Below are positions 1 to 5,611 of a stretch of 7,274 nucleotides of DNA, in pieces. The DNA comes from JAVZLQ01 sp049700035 (lineage in GTDB: Archaea > Thermoproteota > Bathyarchaeia > Bathyarchaeales > Bathycorpusculaceae), in contig JBNAWC010000056.1 of assembly GCA_049700035.1 (NCBI GenBank), forward strand, positions 1-7,274. Direction: 5' to 3'. The position numbers were made by a program, and so were the translations under genes. Each line of letters opens with the position of its first letter. Within the stretch, counting starts at the first letter, position 1. The notes beneath the pieces are model-generated. The model saw only the letters and a list, made by a program, of their open reading frames with translations. It was not told the origin of the DNA and searched no databases.

Positions 1-199
1 CCCTACTAAGATGCTTCCGTTCGGGGGGTTCCCGCTCCCTGCCGGGAGCACCGCAGACTCCCGAAGGAATCTGCAGTAGGAGGTCCCATTGGGGAATCCC
101 CGGTTCTAAAGCTGCATACGCTTACCCGAGGCTCTATCGCGGCTGGCCGCGCCCTTCTTCGGCGCTCAAGCCGAGCCATCCTCCAGACGGCGTGGCATG
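1..199 (-). rRNA. 23S rRNA, 5' end only (truncated by window edge)
   Basis: Read on the minus strand, this stretch matches the known start of archaeal large-subunit rRNA. It has the GGAUGGCUCGGCU block, then GCGCCGAAGAAGGGCG, then a GCGAUA..GCCUCGG segment, then AACCGGGGAUUCCCCAAUGGGA, and at the window edge the AAGCAUCUUAGUAGGG segment. This is domain I, the part that pairs with 5.8S in eukaryotes. Only about 200 bases are present; the rest lies to the left of the window. The 5' boundary, near 195-200, is estimated from the family start and could be off by about 15 bases. No 16S sequence is seen upstream. Two bases differ from what I remember as near-invariant: GGAGGAUG where GGUGGAUG is usual, and an extra base in GCGAUA(G)AGCC. 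The identification is strong; the exact end is not. Confidence 0.92.
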
Positions 200-314
200 T
201 CGGGCCTTTTTGTGGTGTCTGTTTGGCGTTTGGTGAACCTTTGATTGTTTATGGCTTGCGCTGTTTTGGCTTGTGCGTGGTGTCATGTGAGCTTTGAAGG
301 CTCATTCACCCTTC

Positions 315-340
315 CCTCCCAATCCTTGGGGATGGGGAGG
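315..340. repeat. GC-rich hairpin in the 23S leader
   Basis: CCTCCC (315-320) pairs with GGGAGG (335-340), then there is one A/G mismatch, then ATCC (322-325) pairs with GGAT (330-333) around a four-base TTGG loop. That makes ten pairs. In a pre-rRNA leader this could be a processing helix, but the partner strand beyond the 3' end of 23S cannot be seen, so its role is inference. Confidence 0.5.
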
Positions 341-401
341 TGCATCTACGTGTTATGGCTTGGAGTAATATAGCCAAAATATTTCTGAAGCGGCTATCGC
401 A

Positions 402-409
402 CATATAAG
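402..409 (-). promoter_or_regulatory. TATA-like element, possible 23S promoter
   Basis: On the minus strand this reads CTTATATG, close to an archaeal box A. A start site about 25 bases downstream would fall near 380, giving a 23S leader of about 180 bases. It would allow 23S to be transcribed without an upstream 16S gene. The call rests on one short AT-rich motif. Confidence 0.35.
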
Positions 410-423
410 GGTTACGTCGCATG

Positions 424-506
424 NNNNNNNNNNNNNNNNNNNNNNNNNNNNNNNNNNNNNNNNNNNNNNNNNNNNNNNNNNNNNNNNNNNNNNNNNNNNN
501 NNNNNN
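424..506. other. Assembly gap (83 N)
   Basis: There are 83 undetermined bases between the 23S leader and the tRNA-Thr. The length is not a round default, so it may be a paired-read estimate. The gap hides the first three bases of the tRNA and its promoter. The order and orientation of the left 423 bases relative to the rest depend on this join. Confidence 0.98.
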
Positions 507-576
507 TCGGTAGCTCAGCCTGGTAGAGCAACGGCCTTGTAAGCCGTAGGTCGCGGGATCAAAGCCCGCCCGAGGC
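504..576 (+). tRNA. tRNA-Thr (anticodon UGU), 5' three bases in the gap
   Basis: The visible bases 507-576 fold as a cloverleaf. The acceptor 3' strand CCGAGGC pairs with TCGG plus three hidden bases, by analogy with the second tRNA-Thr at 6700. The D-stem is GCTC/GAGC, the anticodon stem ACGGC/GCCGT, and the loop CTTGTAA gives anticodon TGT (538-540), which reads ACA and probably other ACN codons. The variable loop has five bases and the T-stem is GCGGG/CCCGC. There is no intron and no encoded CCA. The T-loop is ATCAAAG instead of the standard TTCAAAT form, so position 54 is A (558) and position 60 is G (564). All stems are intact, so this is probably a real gene, with either an unusual T-loop or a base-call error near the gap. 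A T-rich stretch follows directly. Confidence 0.9.
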
Positions 577-582
577 TTTGTT

Positions 583-590
583 TTTATATG
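583..590 (+). promoter_or_regulatory. TATA box for trmY
   Basis: TTTATATG sits just after a T-run that may also end the tRNA transcript. A start about 25 bases on, near 612-616, would lie less than 12 bases before the trmY start codon, so the mRNA would be nearly leaderless. This fits the absence of a ribosome site there. Confidence 0.45.
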
Positions 591-622
591 ATGGTTTGTT
601 ACATGATTTTGTGTGATGCTCT

Positions 623-1189
623 TTGCGTGAGTTTATCTTGTATTCTCGTTTGGGAAGAACGGACGCGAATTGGACAAATTTACATGATGCTGGGCGCTTA
701 GATATAGTTTATGAATGCGTTGTCGCGAGTCTTTTTCTTTCACATGGCATACGCAGAAACGCTGTTTTTCACGCTGTTCTTAGTGGTCCGCCGAACCCAC
801 CGTTGCATTTAAAAGTTGAGGGCGCAAGCCTTTACGATGTTCGTACTGATCAAGAAACGTGGAAGCAGATTTTAAAGAAAGTTTTGTCTGGGAAGACGCA
901 TCCAGGCGTGAGCGTAGAGAGGTTGAGTTTTGAGGCGCTTTTGAGGGCGAAGGCGGAATTGGAGAAAGCCAGAGTGTATGTGCTTGAAGAGGGCGGTAGG
1001 GATGTTTCTGAAATCGAATTTGCTGGCAATGTGGTTTTTGTTCTGGGTGACCATGTGGGTTTGCCGAGGAAGGTTGAGGGCTACGCTCTCAGATACGGCG
1101 AAAAGGTTTCTCTTGGTAAAACGCCTTACCTTGCTGCTTCATGCATAACAGTGCTGAACTATTTGATGGATAGATTTGGGAAAATCTAA
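623..1189 (+). CDS. trmY: tRNA (pseudouridine(54)-N1)-methyltransferase TrmY
   Basis: TrmY is a SPOUT-class enzyme that uses S-adenosylmethionine to methylate N1 of pseudouridine 54 in the T-loop of archaeal tRNA, giving m1-pseudouridine; Pus10 makes the pseudouridine first. The 188 residues are close to the roughly 200 usual for the family. Recognisable parts are the N-terminal MREF start, GRLDIVYECVVASLFLSHGIR (about 24-44) in the conserved N-terminal half, and the SAM-binding trefoil-knot segments VVFVLGDHVGLPRK (137-150) and KVSLGKTPYLAASCITVLNY (161-180), whose Cys174 sits where relatives also carry Cys. The start is TTG at 623, because an in-frame stop lies only nine bases upstream and MREF is the family's usual N-terminus. 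There is no clear ribosome site. The gene begins 46 bases after a tRNA-Thr that itself lacks U54. I am confident of the family. Confidence 0.93.
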   Translation: MREFILYSRLGRTDANWTNLHDAGRLDIVYECVVASLFLSHGIRRNAVFHAVLSGPPNPPLHLKVEGASLYDVRTDQETWKQILKKVLSGKTHPGVSVERLSFEALLRAKAELEKARVYVLEEGGRDVSEIEFAGNVVFVLGDHVGLPRKVEGYALRYGEKVSLGKTPYLAASCITVLNYLMDRFGKI

Positions 1190-1212
1190 ATGTGCTTTTA
1201 GCAGAGGCTAAA

Positions 1213-1220
1213 TTTATATT
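1213..1220 (+). promoter_or_regulatory. TATA box for the TIP49 gene
   Basis: TTTATATT lies in the 89-base gap between trmY and the TIP49 gene. A start about 25 bases downstream (about 1240-1245) gives a leader of roughly 35 bases containing the ribosome site. Confidence 0.5.
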
Positions 1221-1262
1221 TGACTTGTTTTCTGTTTAATTTCTGCAATTTTAACGTTCAGC

Positions 1263-1270
1263 GAGGTGAT
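1263..1270 (+). promoter_or_regulatory. Strong ribosome binding site for TIP49
   Basis: GAGGTGAT is a full match to the archaeal 16S 3' tail, placed eight bases before the ATG at 1279, and it fixes that start. Confidence 0.75.
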
Positions 1271-1278
1271 GTCTGCTT

Positions 1279-2655
1279 ATGGCGTCTATAAGGGAGATAC
1301 CTACAGGCGGCGTAAGCAGATTCGAGAGAATAGGCGCCCATACGCACATTAAAGGACTGGGCTTAGATGAAAATCTGCGGGCTGTGAAAATAAAGGACGG
1401 CATGGTTGGGCAGGAAAAGGCAAGGGAAGCCGCTGGTTTGGTTGTAAAAATGATTAAGGAAGGAAAACTGAGCGGAAAATGCATAATTTTGGCTGGACCG
1501 CCTGGAACTGGAAAAACCGCCATAGCTGTGGCTATATCGCGAGAATTAGGCGAGAACGTGCCTTTTATACAGATGAGCGGCAGCGAAATTTACAGTGCTG
1601 AACGCAAGAAAACCGAAGTTCTTATAGAGGCTATTCGCAAGTGTATAGGCGTTGAGATACATGAAATGCGCAAGGTGTATGAGGGCGAACTTACGCATGT
1701 TGACATAAAAACTGCGCCACACCCGTACAATCCATATCAGAAGGTTCCTGAAAGCGTTAGGTTGACTTTGAGGACGACGGATGAAGAAAAAACTATTGAG
1801 GCTGGTCCCTCAATAGCCCAACAAATTATTGCGGAGGGCGTTTCAGAAGGTTATGTGATACAGATAGATGCTGAAACTGGCAGAGTTGCAAGTTTGGGAT
1901 TAAGTCTAGAAAGCACGAAGGGAAAAACATATGATGTGGACACTACGAGGAAGGTTCCTAGACCAAACGGTAAAGTTCTGAAGGAAAAGGAATTCGTTTA
2001 CACTTTAACGCTTAATGATTTGGATGAACTTAACGCCAAGCAACGTTCAGGCGGATTTTTCTCACTGTTTTTCGGCGGTTCAGAATCAAAAGAAATCGAC
2101 ACGGAAGTGCGCATGGCAGTAGACCAACAAGTTAAGGAGTGGGTTGATTCTGGAAAGGCTTTCATCCATCCAGGCGTACTTTTTATTGATGACTCGCATC
2201 TTTTGGATTTAGAGGCTTTCAGCTTTTTGGGAAGAGCCATGGAAAGCGAGCTTGTTCCAATAATCATCCTTGCAACAAACAGGGGCGTAGCCAGAATCCG
2301 CGGAACAGACGTGAAAAGTCCGCTTGGTTTTCCAATAGACCTCATAGACCGCTCCGTAATAATAGCAACGCAGCCATATGATGTGGAGAGCGTGAAGGAG
2401 ATACTGCGAATACGCTCCGAAGAGGAGAAAATAAAGCTTGACGATAAAGCCTTGGAGAAGCTTGCTGAAGTTGGCGCAAAAAGTTCGCTGCGCTATTCCG
2501 TGCAACTGTTAAGTCTCGCAGCTCAAAATGCAAAGGCATCCAAAAAAGGCAAAGTTACCGTTGAAGACGTTGAGCGTGTTGACGACTTGTTCATGGACAT
2601 AGGTGAGGCAGCGGAATACTTGAGGAAGTATGAAGAGAGGCTGATGATTCATTAA
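1279..2655 (+). CDS. TIP49 / RuvB-like AAA+ ATPase (Rvb1/Rvb2, RUVBL family)
   Basis: This is the archaeal relative of eukaryotic RUVBL1/RUVBL2 (Pontin/Reptin). The eukaryotic proteins form hexamers and work in chromatin remodelling and in assembly of snoRNPs and other complexes; the archaeal role is poorly defined. The length of 458 residues matches the family (about 455-480). Seen in order: the N-terminal signature AHTHIKGLGLDE (20-31), GMVGQEKAREAAG (41-53), Walker A GPPGTGKT (73-80), the family's large inserted domain II (about 125-290), Walker B LFIDDSH (301-307), sensor 1 ATNRG (332-336), LIDR (355-358) and sensor 2 SLRYSVQLL (403-411). The Walker B reads D-D-S-H where the human proteins have D-E-V-H, so Asp305 stands at the catalytic Glu position. 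The ATG at 1279 has an excellent ribosome site. The gene has its own TATA box, so it need not be co-transcribed with trmY. Confidence in the family is very high. Confidence 0.96.
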   Translation: MASIREIPTGGVSRFERIGAHTHIKGLGLDENLRAVKIKDGMVGQEKAREAAGLVVKMIKEGKLSGKCIILAGPPGTGKTAIAVAISRELGENVPFIQMSGSEIYSAERKKTEVLIEAIRKCIGVEIHEMRKVYEGELTHVDIKTAPHPYNPYQKVPESVRLTLRTTDEEKTIEAGPSIAQQIIAEGVSEGYVIQIDAETGRVASLGLSLESTKGKTYDVDTTRKVPRPNGKVLKEKEFVYTLTLNDLDELNAKQRSGGFFSLFFGGSESKEIDTEVRMAVDQQVKEWVDSGKAFIHPGVLFIDDSHLLDLEAFSFLGRAMESELVPIIILATNRGVARIRGTDVKSPLGFPIDLIDRSVIIATQPYDVESVKEILRIRSEEEKIKLDDKALEKLAEVGAKSSLRYSVQLLSLAAQNAKASKKGKVTVEDVERVDDLFMDIGEAAEYLRKYEERLMIH

Positions 2656-2688
2656 GGAGTTCTAATCAATATTTCCATATAACAATCC

Positions 2689-2697
2689 TTTTAATTT
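2689..2697 (+). promoter_or_regulatory. Possible TATA-like element for the 96-aa gene
   Basis: TTTTAATTT sits 35-43 bases before the ATG at 2732, which would place a start near 2718 and give a very short leader. It is a weak box A match; co-transcription with the TIP49 gene, 76 bases upstream, is also possible. Confidence 0.3.
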
Positions 2698-2731
2698 GCG
2701 GCGCTCATTTTCTAAGTGGGTTGTGATTCAT

Positions 2732-3022
2732 ATGGCTGAAAGAAAGCAGAAACATGAGGCAGCCTATATAAGAGTCGACGAAGAGGAAATTGGATTTGAA
2801 TTGGAACCAGCGCAAGTTGAGGTTGGTTCTGGATATACCGTCTCAATAAGCTACGATGAAGACACGCCTGTTGTTGATGTTAAGACTTACGGGGAAGTTG
2901 ACATTGCAAAGCTTCGAAAGGAGATACAGAGAATTTTTCCAGACGCAAAAATTAGGCATTTGAATCAAGTTGACACCGTAACGATTGTCAAGAAACATAA
3001 AAAGAAACGCGTGAAAAAGTGA
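2732..3022 (+). CDS. Small acidic-to-basic protein of unknown function, 96 aa
   Basis: I do not recognise this family. The protein starts MAERKQKHEAAYIRVDEEE and has a moderately acidic core, about residues 14-55. A likely strand (YTVSISYD) is followed by a second (PVVDVKTYGEV), then a helix (DIAKLRKEIQRIFP, about 56-69), then a third strand (DTVTIVKKH), which fits a small alpha/beta fold. The last ten residues are almost all Lys/Arg (KKHKKKRVKK), which would suit RNA, DNA or ribosome contact. There is no signal peptide, membrane segment or Cys motif. The reading frame extends upstream to a TTG at 2696, but the ATG at 2732 is preferred because the sequence before it is AT-rich, overlaps the TATA-like element and adds a non-typical MRRSFSKW lead. 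It follows the TIP49 gene on the same strand after 76 bases, so a link to TIP49 is possible but unproven. The coding nature is well supported by sensible composition and a clean stop. Confidence 0.75.
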   Translation: MAERKQKHEAAYIRVDEEEIGFELEPAQVEVGSGYTVSISYDEDTPVVDVKTYGEVDIAKLRKEIQRIFPDAKIRHLNQVDTVTIVKKHKKKRVKK

Positions 3023-3078
3023 AGTTTTCGCCCGAAAATTTGGGTTCCGAAACGAGTTTGAAATAGAGTCAAAATCAC

Positions 3079-3087
3079 TTTTATATA
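3079..3087 (+). promoter_or_regulatory. Strong TATA box 190 bases before the MFS gene
   Basis: CTTTTATATAAATT is the best box A match in this gap. The expected start is near 3107-3112, which leaves about 160 bases of leader before the MFS ATG at 3273. Confidence 0.55.
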
Positions 3088-3191
3088 AATTTTCTATCAG
3101 AAATAGCGGAATCCAACATTCAAAAGCGAAGTTGAAAATAATCATTCTGAAAGCGGAATTGACGTTATGGTAAGCTTCAAGGATGTAGATT

Positions 3192-3218
3192 TGCCTGTTA
3201 GGCACGCGATTAGTTTTT
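3192..3218 (+). terminator. Possible hairpin plus T-run terminator or attenuator
   Basis: TGCCT (3192-3196) pairs with AGGCA (3200-3204) around a three-base loop, and nine bases later there are five T (3214-3218). It lies about 110 bases after the predicted start of the 3079 promoter and before the MFS gene, so it could end a small RNA or act as an attenuator. The stem is only 5 bp and archaeal termination relies mainly on T-runs, so this is tentative. Confidence 0.3.
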
Positions 3219-3272
3219 AAGCATCCTAGCGTTAGGTGGAAAATTCAGAAAGGGGCAAGCATGTGAAACTGT

Positions 3273-4523
3273 ATGGTTGACAAAGTTGCTGGTAAGGGAG
3301 ACAAAAGCGGGAAAAGCTTAACTCCGCTTTACGTTCGTTCGGTAGTTTACTCTTTTGGAACTGGCATGGTTAGCCCTTTCACTGGCGCCTATGCCGTAAA
3401 GCTTGGCGCTTCGTCATCCGACATGGGATGGTTTCAATCATCCGCCAACATATCAAACAATGTTATGCAAGTTTTCTGGGGAATGCTCAGCGACAAGATG
3501 AAACGGAGAATACCATTCATAATCATTGGAAGCTTAATCGTCGCGGTATTATGGATACCCATGATGTTTGTGGCGAACGCCACCCAACTGATTATTTTAC
3601 TTGCTGTCCAGGCGCTTTTGGGGTCTATGGTAACGCCAGCGTGGACAGCCCTCATAGGCGACATTGTTCCGTCGTTAAGGCTTGGAAGGGTTAATGCAAA
3701 CATAAACTTGTGGGCAACCGTTGGAAGCCTAGTCGCCACATTAATTTCTGGGGTAATAATGATTAACATGAGCATTCAACCGCATGAAATGTTTTTCATA
3801 CCCTTAATAATCGCTTCAGCCTGCGGCATAATCTCATCCGCTGCAATGGCTAAAGTGAAAGAAGGCAAAAACGGCGTAAAAATAAACTTGAAGGAAAACC
3901 TTGTGTATGACATTTTCAAAGTGTTCGTCTATGCAAGGGAGTCACCGGATTTCATAAGATACTGCTATGTTGAGGGAACATTCCAATTTTTTATGTCAAT
4001 TTGTTGGCCGCTTATGGCGATTACGCAAATTAGGGTTTTAAACGCTTCAATGTTGGACATAGCCGTATTCACGGTTGTGCAAGCCATTATGACAATAATT
4101 TTTCAGGGGTGGGCTGGAAGGCTTGCGGATAAAATTGGAAGAAAACCACTAATCCTTTTCTTCAGATTTAGCCTATTAACAGTGCCATTGGCTTATGCGT
4201 TTTCTCCAAACATGAACACGCTTATAGTGATAGGTGCATTCTGGGGAATTTCAAATGCCTTTGGACAAGCATCAATGACCGCTTATCTGCTTGACATAGC
4301 CCCAGAAGAACATCGTGGAAGCTTTGCCGCAACATTCAACTTTGTTGTTGGCACAACTACTTTCTTCGGCTCTTTGATAGGCGGATACTTGTCAGATTAC
4401 ATGATAAGCATATTCGGCTTGATTCTTGGACTGCAAATCGTTTACATGGTGTCATTCGCTGGCAGGGCGTTAAGCGCGGCGCTTTATCTGACGCTTAAAG
4501 AAACTCTTAAACATCCAACCTAA
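3273..4523 (+). CDS. Major facilitator superfamily transporter, 12 TM
   Basis: This is a secondary transporter of the inner membrane; its substrate cannot be told from sequence. The 416 residues are typical of a 12-helix MFS protein. The loop 2-3 signature is present as GMLSDKMKRR (70-79) and its second-half counterpart as GRLADKIGRK (282-291), marking the two six-helix halves. DIVPSLRLGRVNAN (130-143) and DIAPEEHRGSF (341-351) are the conserved loop 4-5 and 10-11 segments of drug- and sugar-type MFS proteins. The central loop is about 194-225. The N-terminal 15 residues are Lys-rich and cytoplasmic. The start is ATG 3273: an in-frame TGA lies at 3264-3266 and the next codons are MVDKV. No ribosome site stands at the normal distance from this ATG; the purine-rich AAAGGGG (about 3248-3254) is better placed for the ATG at 3261, which is followed at once by that TGA. 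The gene ends TAA, overlapping the stop of the opposing radical SAM gene by four bases. Confidence 0.93.
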   Translation: MVDKVAGKGDKSGKSLTPLYVRSVVYSFGTGMVSPFTGAYAVKLGASSSDMGWFQSSANISNNVMQVFWGMLSDKMKRRIPFIIIGSLIVAVLWIPMMFVANATQLIILLAVQALLGSMVTPAWTALIGDIVPSLRLGRVNANINLWATVGSLVATLISGVIMINMSIQPHEMFFIPLIIASACGIISSAAMAKVKEGKNGVKINLKENLVYDIFKVFVYARESPDFIRYCYVEGTFQFFMSICWPLMAITQIRVLNASMLDIAVFTVVQAIMTIIFQGWAGRLADKIGRKPLILFFRFSLLTVPLAYAFSPNMNTLIVIGAFWGISNAFGQASMTAYLLDIAPEEHRGSFAATFNFVVGTTTFFGSLIGGYLSDYMISIFGLILGLQIVYMVSFAGRALSAALYLTLKETLKHPT

Positions 4524-5581
4524 AACGGCGTGTACTCCCCTCTAATTGGAATTTCTAACCCGCATTTTGGGCACTTGTTGTCTCTTGTGATGGCGTACTT
4601 TATAACGTAATAGCCATACCGCTGAATCAATCGCTCTCCACAGTTTGGACAGTAAGTGTTCTCATACTTGTGCCCAGAAACATTTCCAATGTAGGGATAT
4701 AGAACACCACTTTCCCTTGCCATTTCATACGCTTTTTCCAAAGTTTTGATGTCTGTCGGCGGGTTGCTAAACTTGTATGCTGGGAAATAACGCGTAAAAT
4801 GTAATGGGGCATCCGCGCCAACCTCTTTTAAATGCTTCTCAATAACCCAACGAAGCGCTTCTTCATCATCATTAACGCCCTTAACAACGAGGTTCACAAT
4901 TTCAACGTGCAAGCCCATCCTTCGCGCTTCCCTAGCGTTTCTCCAAATCTTCTCAACATCAGCGCCTCCACAATACTTCTCGTAGACGCTGTTATTGCCT
5001 TTCACGTCGATTTTAAGCCCGTCCAACCCAGCCTTCAAAAGCGCTTTAAGAACATCCAATGTCATGTAACCATTAGACACGTAACAGCAGTATTTTATGC
5101 CTCTCTCCTTGCCTAACCTAAACAGCCTAATAGCCCACTCCGATAGGAGCGTTGGTTCTTGAAAGCTTGCGCATAAACCAGCATCTCCGCCACGCAAGGC
5201 TAAATCCACAATTTCTTCTGGAGCGGCAAAAGTTGCTTTGTTTGGCTGCGGCTCGCTTTTTGACAGATGAAAGTTTTGGCACCAAACACAGTTTAGGTTG
5301 CATGACCATGTTGAAAAAGTAAGCGCCGTTGAACCAAGCCAATAATGAAAGAAGGGCTTTATTTCTATTGGGCGGCTTTCTACGGCGCTTATGTCGCCAT
5401 AAACAAGCGTGTACAATTCACCATCTATGTTAATTCTTGTTCTGCAAAACCCCTTATGCCCAAGCGGGATTTCGCATCTTCTCTCGCAAAGCGTACACCT
5501 AACCTTATCCTTTGAAAGTTTCTCATAGAACAAGGCTTTTTGAACAGTTATATAATCAGCTAAACGAAGCATTAACACCAA
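4520..5581 (-). CDS. amrS: AmmeMemoRadiSam system radical SAM enzyme (AmrS / PflA-like)
   Basis: This is a radical SAM protein of the AmmeMemoRadiSam group, named for its usual association with AMMECR1 and Memo domain proteins; its substrate is not established. The 4Fe-4S/SAM motif is CNLNCVWC, with Cys94, Cys98 and Cys101. Upstream is the family's extra Cys cluster CTLCERRCEIPLGHKGFC (29-46), and after it GDISAVESRPIEIKPFFHY (62-80), a hallmark of this group. The C-terminus carries two CxxC pairs (311/314 and 337/340) that look like a zinc ribbon. At 353 residues it is close to the normal length. The outermost start is TTG 5581; GTG 5578 and ATG 5572 follow in frame and the ATG is at least as likely (350 residues). 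It lies 30 bases after thiL on the same strand with no clear promoter between, so the two are probably one transcript. No AMMECR1 or Memo gene is in the window. Confidence 0.92.
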   Translation of the reverse strand: MVLMLRLADYITVQKALFYEKLSKDKVRCTLCERRCEIPLGHKGFCRTRINIDGELYTLVYGDISAVESRPIEIKPFFHYWLGSTALTFSTWSCNLNCVWCQNFHLSKSEPQPNKATFAAPEEIVDLALRGGDAGLCASFQEPTLLSEWAIRLFRLGKERGIKYCCYVSNGYMTLDVLKALLKAGLDGLKIDVKGNNSVYEKYCGGADVEKIWRNAREARRMGLHVEIVNLVVKGVNDDEEALRWVIEKHLKEVGADAPLHFTRYFPAYKFSNPPTDIKTLEKAYEMARESGVLYPYIGNVSGHKYENTYCPNCGERLIQRYGYYVIKYAITRDNKCPKCGLEIPIRGEYTPF

Positions 5582-5611
5582 AAATGGATAGCGCCAACTC
5601 CAAAATTAACG

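Larger units (their letters stand above)
200..423 (-). other. 23S rRNA upstream/leader region
   Basis: About 220 bases lie between the 23S 5' end and the assembly gap, with no open reading frame I can support. On the minus strand this would be the pre-23S leader or the end of a 16S-23S spacer. It holds a GC-rich hairpin at 315-340 and a TATA-like element at 402-409. A small inverted repeat (GAGC/GCTC, seven-base loop) lies near 288-302. I see no tRNA-Ala or other tRNA here. Confidence 0.5.
3023..3272 (+). other. 250-base intergenic region with promoter and hairpins
   Basis: No convincing gene is present. From left to right it holds a weak stem TTTTC/GAAAA (3025-3038) after the small gene's stop, a strong TATA box (3079-3087), two copies of AGCGGAAT (3105-3112 and 3152-3159), a hairpin TGCCT/AGGCA (3192-3204) followed by five T (3214-3218), another small stem CCTA/TAGG (3225-3236), and a G-rich stretch before an ATG-TGA pair at 3261. 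The transcript from the TATA box could be a long MFS leader or a small separate RNA. Confidence 0.5.

Noticed and set aside
200..423. A tRNA-Ala or 16S 3' end in the 23S upstream region
   Set aside because: No cloverleaf and no CCUCC-type 16S tail context with flanking helix 44/45 sequence could be found.
1251..1523. Minus-strand frames inside trmY, TIP49, MFS, radical SAM and thiL genes
   Set aside because: All are shadows of clear genes on the other strand, with no family features of their own.
2696..2731. TTG start adding 12 residues to the small protein
   Set aside because: The added segment overlaps the AT-rich promoter-like stretch and ATG 2732 gives a more natural N-terminus.
2843..3205. 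120-residue minus-strand frame covering the small gene and the intergenic gap
   Set aside because: It is antisense to the better-supported small gene, has unlikely composition and no ribosome site, and crosses the strong TATA box.
3167..3220. 17-residue ORF starting MVSFKDVDLPV
   Set aside because: Very short, no ribosome site, and its end coincides with the hairpin and T-run; kept only as part of the intergenic description.
3225..3236. CCTA/TAGG inverted repeat before the MFS gene as an operator
   Set aside because: A four-base stem is too short to claim; mentioned only in the region description.
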